NCBI GenBank assembly: GCA_964035545.1
Contig: OZ037769.1
Location: 17,597,133 to 17,661,132 of the forward strand
DNA length: 64,000 nucleotides
Direction of reading: 5' to 3'
From: Bugula neritina
Lineage: Eukaryota > Bryozoa > Gymnolaemata > Cheilostomatida > Bugulidae
A program made the position numbers and the translations under genes. Shown piece after piece: positions 39,101-48,100 of the stretch. The notes under the pieces were generated by a model. The model was not told the origin of the DNA and did no database searches. It saw nothing but the letters and a program-made list of their open reading frames with translations. The first letter of the stretch is position 1. Each line of letters starts with the position of its first letter.

Positions 39101-42100
39101 GTGGCTGAGTCAGCCTGCTTAGACAAGGAGATGATCACAGAGTTCCTACAGCTACCTGTGCTCAGTGCGGACAATAATGTCAGTTCAATCACCTGCTCGT
39201 GGGACTCTAGTATACACAACTCCTTACATCTGAACAGAGTGACACCTGGCAATGAAAGAGTCTATCTCATAGTGAAAGTCTTGCTCTCACTCTCTCACCC
39301 TGCTCCCATCAACTTGACTCTCAGAAAGAGAATCTGTATCAATGTATATAAAAACAAGAGCTTTACTACAAAACTGAAGAAGAGATTAACACAGACAGCT
39401 TCTGTAAGTACTCTGTGTCACCCTGTACTCTGTGTCACCTTGTGCTTTGTGTCACCTTGTACTCTGTGTGTCACCTTGTACTCTGTGTGTCACCTTGTAC
39501 TCTGTGTGCCACCTTGTACTCTGTGTCACCTTGTACTCTGTATCACCTTGTACTTTGTGTCACCTTGTACTCTGTGTCACCCTGTACTCTGTGTCACCCT
39601 GTACTTTGTGTCACCTTGTACTCTGTGTCACCTTGTACTCTGTGTCACCTTGTACTCTGTGTCACCTTGTACTGTGTGTCACCTTGTACTCTGTGTCACC
39701 TTGTACTGTGTGTCACCTTGTACTCTGTGTCACCTTGTACTGTGTGTCACCTTGCACTGTGTGTCACCTTGTACTCTGTGTCACCTTGTACTGTGTGGCA
39801 CTTTGTATTGTGTGTCACTTGTGACGGTGTACTTCTCATGTCTGTCGCAGATATGGTTAAATTAGTCACTCGTTTAAGCCAGAGTTGTAATAAGTTAAGA
39901 GTCTTCTATGTAAACATTATCGTTGTAGAGTATGGGGGCGGGCCAAACCACAGTCAATAGGCTCCTGAATGTTCATGAAAATCTCACATCCTGTGGCATA
40001 CTGTATGATATAGTATCTAATATTCCTAAGGTAAGTATACTGTATAGTATATATCTAATATTCCTAAGGTAAGTATACTGTATGATATAGTATCTAATAT
40101 TCCTAAGGTAAGTATACTGTATAGTATATTATATATTCCTTAGGTAAGTATACTGTATAGTATATTATATATTCCTAAGGTAAGTATACTGTATGGTATA
40201 TTATATATTCCTAAGGTAAGTATACTATATAATCTATTATACATATTGCGCTGACAGGCATCAGAAGAGCTGGAGGACAGAGAGACAATGGCAAAGTTGG
40301 CAGCTGCCTCTGGATATGAGCACCAGGAGAGTACGGAAGATGGTGACTCATACATAGAAAAGTATATCAGGAGTGTGGCAGCAGTAGAGAGTATAATAAC
40401 GTTAGACAGACTGGGGCAGGTACTTGTATACTATAATATATACTAAGTGTAGACAGGCTGGGGCAGGTACTTGTATACTATAATATATACTAAGTGTAGA
40501 CAGGCTGGGGCAGGTACTTGTATACTGTAATATATACTAAGTGTAGACAGGCTGGGGCAGGTACTTGTATACTGTAATATATACTAAGTGTAGACAGGCT
40601 GGGGCAGGTACTTGTATACTATAATATATACTAAGTGTAGACAGGCTGGGGCAGGTACTTGTATACTATAATATATACTAAGTGTAGACAGGCTGGGGCA
40701 GGTACTTGTATACTATAATATATACTAAGTGTAGACAGGCTGGGACAGGTACTTGTATACTGTAATATATACTAAGTGTAGACAGGCTGGGGCAGGTACT
40801 TGTATACTGTAATATATACTAAGTGTAGACAGGCTGGGGCAGGTACTTGTATTGGACTCATGCATGCTGTTGTATGTACAGGAAGTGGCTATTAAAGACT
40901 CCTTGCTAGCGTCTGGCAGGTCTCCAAAGCGGACATTCAGTTCTCCCAATATTTCAGCTGTAAGTATAGTATACTCTCTCTCTACTCTCTCTCTACTCTC
41001 TCTCTACTCTCTCTCTCTACTCTCTGTACCACACTCACTCTCTTTCATTGATGAATACTTAGATGCTGGAGTCACTGTATGGCTCATTGCGCTCTGGAGT
41101 TGATGTATGTATCACTTTACCTTCAGTTATAGTTTCTTCATGCTGTCAGGTGGTACCTGCTGTCACCTGGTACCTGCTGTCACCTGGTACCTGCTGTCAC
41201 GTGGTACCTGCTGTCAGATGGTACCTGCTGTCACGTGGTACCTGCTGTCACATGGTACCTGCTCTCACATGGTACCTGCTGTCACGTGGTACATGCTGTC
41301 ACATGGTACATACTGTCACGTGGTACCTGCTGTCACATGCTAATAACCCGTTATATTGCTGAATGCTCTGGTGGCCGGCTGTCTTTCTAAGTACACATTG
41401 CATATGCATGTGGGGCTAACTCCTGGTGACCTTCACACTTCTGTGTCTGATAGAGTATTAGTTAGAGATGTTGATAGACAGTGTACTACGCTTATAGCAG
41501 CTTCTAATTGCTTCATGCTAAACACTCTGACCAGTTCAGCTATATACTATATAATATGTATTATATATATACTGTACAGTGTAGTATATACTGTATATTA
41601 TATATATACTATACAGTGTAGTATTTACTGTATAGTATATATAATATACAGTGTAGTATATACTGTATATTATATATACTATACAGTGTAGTATATACTG
41701 TATAGTATATATAATATACACCGAATGTATTTAGATTATGAAGAGCAGTACATCAACTCCCTCCTTTACAGAGAAAGTGAAATCTCCTTTGGTATGTCAT
41801 TAAATATACTCAAATACTTTGCAAATTATCTCACTGTGTTATACTCTACTCTGTATACTCTGTATACTCTGTATACTCTACACTGTATACTCTGTATACT
41901 CTGTGTACTCTGTATACTCTGTATACTCTACTCTGTATACTCTGTATACTCTACTCTGTATACTCTGTGTACTCTGTATACTCTGTATACTCTACTCTGT
42001 ATACTCTGTATACTCTGTATACTCTACACTGTATACTCTACTCTGTATACTCTGTATACTCTGTATACTCTGTATACTCTGTATACTCTGTATACTCTGT

Positions 42101-45100
42101 ATACTCTGTATACTCTGTATACTCTGCATACTCTGCATACTCTGTACACTCTGTACACTCTGTGTACTCTGTGTACTCTGTATACTCTGTGTACTCTGTA
42201 TACTCTGTACACTCTGTACACTCTGTATACTCTGCATACTCTGCATACTCTGTATACTCTGTGTACTCTACTCTGTATACTCTGTATACTCTGTATACTC
42301 TGTGTACTCTGTATACTCTGTGTACTCTGTGTACTCTGTATACTCCGTATACTCTACTCTGTATACTCTGTATACTCCGTATACTCTACTCTGTATACTC
42401 TGTGTACTCTGTATACTCTGTGTACTCTGTATACTCTGTGTACTCTGTGTACTCTGTGTACTCTGTGTACTCTGTATACTCTGTGTACTCTGTATACTCT
42501 GTATACTCTACTCTGTATACTCTACTCTGTATACTCTACTCTGTATACTCTACTCTGTATACTCTACTCTGTATACTCTGTATACTCTGTATACTCTGTA
42601 TACTCTGTGTACTCTGTGTACTCTGTGTACTCTGTATACTCTGTATACTCTGTATACTCTGTATACTCTACTCTGTATACTCTGTATACTCTGTATACTC
42701 TGTATACTCTGTATACTCTGTATACTCTGTGTACTCTACTCTGTATACTCTGTATACTCTGTATACTCTGTATACTCTGTGTACTCTGTATACTCTGTGT
42801 ACTCTGTATACTCTGTGTACTCTGTGTACTCTGTGTACTCTGTGTACTCTGTGTACTCTGTATACTCTACTCTGTATACTCTGTATACTCTGTATACTCT
42901 GTATACTCTGTATACTCTGTATACTCTACTCTGTATACTCTGTATACTCTGTGTACTCTGTGTACTCTGTGTACTCTGTGTACTCTGTGTACTCTGTGTA
43001 CTCTGTATACTCTACTCTGTATACTCTGTATACTCTGTATACTCTGTATACTCTGTATACTCTGTATACTCTGTATACTCTGTATACTCTACTCTGTATA
43101 CTCTGTATACTCTGTATACTCTGTATACTCTGTATACTCTGTATACTCTGTATACTCTGTATACTCTGTATACTCTGTATACTCTGTATACTCTGTATAC
43201 TCTGTATACTCTACTCTGTATACTCTGTGTACTCTGTATACTCTGTGTACTCTGTATACTCTGTATACTCTGTATACTCTGTATACTCTGTATACTCTGT
43301 ATACTCTGTATACTCTGTATACTCTGTATACTCTGTATACTCTGTATACTCTGTATACTCTGTATACTCTGTATACTCTGTATACTCTGTATACTCTGTA
43401 TACTCTGTATACTCTGTATACTCTGTATACTCTGTATACTCTGTATACTCTGTATACTCTGTGTACTCTACTCTGTATACTCTGTCTACTCTGTATACTC
43501 TGTATACCCTGTATACTCTGTTAAGGTGCGACTGAGTGAGAGTTTTCAGGATTTGTCTCGCCATGTAATGAAGTCCTCAGGCTACACAAGTAGCCCGCTC
43601 TCTCAAGAGTCATCTCTCCCCGCCACTCAACCTGCAGACAACTCCAAACTAGGTAAGTATATACTGCTTGCTCAGTCTCCTTGCCTGCAGCACCTGCCTG
43701 TCTCTTTCTCAGACTAAGTGTGTGTCAGTCTCTCAGTCTATCTCATGTAATACTCTCTCTTTTACCTTAGTACTGCCCGAGTGTCCTACTATAACAGAGG
43801 TATGTCTATATGGTTAGTCATGCTTCAATATATATCCAATATGTATTGTATACGCTCAATGTATGTAAGCTGTATTGTCATTGGCTCTCACAATATATTG
43901 TATCCACTCTAGAGTCTAGTATCTACTCTCAGTTGTATACTTTAGTACATTCTATTGGCTGCTGGAATAAATAGCTAAGTCGAGTAGTGGCATGCTGACC
44001 ATGTGGGCTTACCTCTCTCTCTCTCTCTGTGTGCTATTTCATTTCTCCTCTCAGTTTGTATTTCATTTCACCTCTCAGTTTGTATTTCATTTCACCTCTC
44101 AGTTTGTATTTCACCTCTCAGTTTGTATTTCACCTCTCAGTTTGTATTTCACCTCTCAGTCTATTGCTGCTAGTCTATTGCTGCTAGTCTATTACTGCTA
44201 GTCTATTGCTGCTAGTCTATTACTGCTAGTCTATTGGTCGTATACATATTTTAGGCAAGCAGACTTATCTGTCAGGATCGTGCTGTGATTTGCGATCAGG
44301 TTGGATTTTCATCTGTTTCTTGCACTTCTGATTATTTCACTTATTTTTGCTGGTATTGATTGTGACTAACTTATGCTATGGAAACATAGTAGTTGTCTCC
44401 TCTTAAATCTAACTCTTCAGTACTAGTTACTAGTAGCAGTGTCTAACTCTTCAGTACTAGTTACTAGTAGAAGTATCTAACTCTTCAGTACTAGTTACTA
44501 GTAGCAGTATCTAACTCCTCAGTACTAGTTACTAGTAGTAGTATCTAACTCCTTAGTACTAGTTACTAGTAGCAGTATCTAACTCCTTAGTACTAGTTAC
44601 TAGTAGCAGTGTCTAACTCTTCAGTACTAGTTACTAGTAGCAGTGTCTAACTCTTCAGTACTAGTTACTAGTAGCAGTATCTAACTCTTCAGTACTAGTT
44701 ACTAGTAGAAGTATCTAACTCCTCAGTACTAGTTACTAGTAGCAGTATCTAACTCCTTAGTACTAGTTACTAGTAGCAGTGTCTAACTCTTCAGTACTAG
44801 TTACTAGTAGCAGTACCTAACTCTTCAGTACTAGTTACTAGTAGCAGTATCTAACTCCTCAGTACTAGTTACTAGTAGTAGTATCTAACTCCTTAGTACT
44901 AGTTACTAGTAGCAGTATCTAACTCCTTAGTACTAGTTACTAGTAGCAGTGTCTAACTCTTCAGTACTAGTTACTAGTAGCAGTGTCTAACTCTTCAGTA
45001 CTAGTTACTAGTAGCAGTGTCTAACTCCTCAGTACTAGTTACTAGTAGAAGTATCTAACTCTTCAGTACTAGTTACTAGTAGCAGTGTCTAACTCCTCAG

Positions 45101-48100
45101 TACTAGTTACTAGTAGCAGTGTCTAACTCCTTAGTACTAGTTACTAGTAGCAGTGTCTAACTCTTCAGTACTAGTTACTAGTAGCAGTATCTAACTCTTC
45201 AGTACTAGTTACTAGTAGCAGTGTCTAACTCTTCAGTACTAGTTACTAGTAGCAGTGTCTAACTCCTCAGTACTAGTTACTAGTAGCAGTATCTAACTCC
45301 TCAGTACTAGTTACTAGTAGCAGTGTTACTCATACCTCATCTAATCTATTTTATTATTTCAAGGTTGCTAAGAATACACTTTTGTTTTCATCACTTTTAT
45401 AGCTGCTTGACTATGCAAACTCACTTGCTTTTCATGTTACCTGTGTTGCCAAGTATTAGTTATTCATTTTAGTTAATCCAGTCAAACTACCTATGTACTC
45501 CTGTCACCTGTGTACTCCTGTCACCTGTGTAATCTTGTCACCATCTACCTGTGTACTCTTGTCACCTGTGTACTCTTGTCATCTGTGTACTCCTGTCACC
45601 TGTGTAATCTTGTCACCTGTGTACTCCTGTCACCTGTGTAATCTTGTCACCATCTACCTGTGTAATCCTGTCGCCATCTACCTGTGTACTCCTGTCACCT
45701 GTGTGATCCTGTCACCATCTACCTATGTACTCTTGTCGCCTGTGTAATCCTGTCACCTGTGTACTCCTGTCACCTGTGTAATCCTGTCACCTGTGTAATC
45801 CTGTCACCATCTACCTGTGTACTCCTGTCACCATCTACCTGTGTACTCCTGTGTTATCTAGGAAGCAGAGAGTTGGCAGACAGGACTCCATCAGACGAGG
45901 GGTACGGCAGCACGCCGAGACGACTCACTGATGACACTAGAACAGAGCAGCAGATGGAAACACCATTTAGTGATGAGAGTAGAAAGATTGTCCGCTCTGA
46001 TAATGTGCAAAGTGAATCACCAGTGAGTCATCATCTCTCTCTAGCATTCTATTATATTATTATCTTATTTGGTTATATTACTATATTATATTAAATAATT
46101 ATATAATATTATTCTATATCTATTTCCTCTCACATCCACCTCAGGTCAGGTATACACATGTTATTCACTACTTTTCATTTCCTTTGTTTCCGTGTGGTTT
46201 TCAATATTTTCTGGCGTGTAGTGTATTCTTATCAGCCTACATCAGCACTTGGGTGCACCATAAATACAAAATCAGTGTGTTGCTGGGCAACTCAGTGTGT
46301 TACTGGGCAACTCAGTGTGTTGCTGGGCAACTCAGTGTGTTGCTGGGCAACTCAGTGTGTTGCTGGGCAACTCAGTGTGTTGCTGGGCAACTCAGTGTGT
46401 TACTGGGCAACCCAGTGTGTTACTGGGCAACCCAGTGTGTTGCTGGGCTAGTTGCTACTGCACAGCAGCAAGTTTACAAGTATTTGTAGGAGATAAAATG
46501 CAAATTAACAAAGTTATGCCCATTTTTATATTAAGGGTAACTTGCTCAATTATCATGATTAGGAGTAATTAATGCATATTCAGTCCTGGCTACTTTCTGT
46601 GGCCTAGTTTTTATTCACCAATCACCTGTCATTAACCATTTTCGTCCACCAATCTCTTTGTCATTAGCAAATCTCGCTTATACCTTCGGGGTCGAGTTTT
46701 GATCAAATTCCAATTATTTACTAATATAACATCACTCACTGGGAGTCATTTAATATCACTTATTATGAGTCGTTTAGTATCACTCACTACGAGTCATTTC
46801 GTATCACTCACTATGAGTCGTTTAGTATCACTCGCTATGAGTCATTTAGTATCATTCACTATGAGTCATTCAGTATCACTCACTATGAGTCATTTAGTAC
46901 CAGTCACTCTTTACTCTCATCACCTCTATATCACGGATTATCACTTGAAGGAAAGTAAATATAAAGTCTCTTGGACTACACTAGCACTTCTAACTCATCA
47001 CATTATGAAGACAGTGTGACCAGGAGATTGATGCTATAGTTGAATATATCATCAGCTATCAAGTGAATGGATACCTGAGTTGGCTTTGCAATATTGTGGC
47101 TAATTATTGCCTATAATAGCACCAACAATATTTTTATCATTTCTGCATGCATTTTGGTTGGTAAGAATTGCCTGCAGTCCCTGCTGTTCTAACACTATAT
47201 GGTATTGGCATGAGTTGATAGTCACTAGCACTTCCTACCAACCAGCTTCTGCTATCAGTAAACTCCAACAACACCAAGTGGAGAGCATTACCTCTTAACC
47301 TATTGTAAGCTGTATTTTAATTGGATTATCAGAAAGTAAGCTCTCTGCTGATTGGCTGAAAGAAAATTGATGATTTTAGGTCTCCATCGAAACAGATTTT
47401 AAAAGAATAAAACCAGAAGCAAGAAACCATGAAACAGGAGCCCTTACAGCTAATACATTCCATAGTAGCACCAGACCTAGTTATAGTCCTACTCATAGTC
47501 CTAGTCCTACTCATAGTCCTACTAATAGTCATATTCATAGTCCTATTCATAGTCCTACTCGCAGTCATAGTCCTAGTCCTACTCATACTCATAGTCATAC
47601 TGATAGTGATATCTATGCTCCCCATTCAACCCACCACCCACCTTTGGAGCATAAATCTGAGGACAATAATGTTGCCAGAGGTCACAGCATTCCAGCCAAT
47701 ACTAAGCCTAGTAACAGTCAATTAGCCAATCAGGCTCAGCAAACAGTAGCTGGTACACCAATAGACAGCCAGTGTGATACAGCTGCTGACACTCCTAGAC
47801 GTGGAGAATCTGCTGGGTTACTCCCGGCTAAGGAAGAAGACAACTCCCAGAGACTGTCGGTGAGCTCTGATTTGCTGTATGATTGGTTGACAAGAGACAA
47901 TGCATGCTGGGATAGCGCTGACAGGAAATATGTGTCAGGTTACACGGCCCTTGGGCTACTGATTGTAGGTACAGGTGGAGGAAAAGACAAGCCAACGGTT
48001 GAACATCTCACAAGATGCCAGCTGTGAAGAGGTCTATGAAGAGGATGGAGACAGCAGTTTACACGGTGAAAGAGAAGACAAATCTAGAGTACATATGCAT

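Noticed and set aside
41725-43717. Open frames of 520-630 codons (YSVYSV, CILCIL, TLYTLY)
   Set aside because: A 9-bp unit is a multiple of three without stops. It is intron 25.
44255-44299. Possible 45-nt KIF13 exon after TATTTTAG
   Set aside because: Phase 0 in and out would not connect exon 26 to exon 28, and no conservation is seen.
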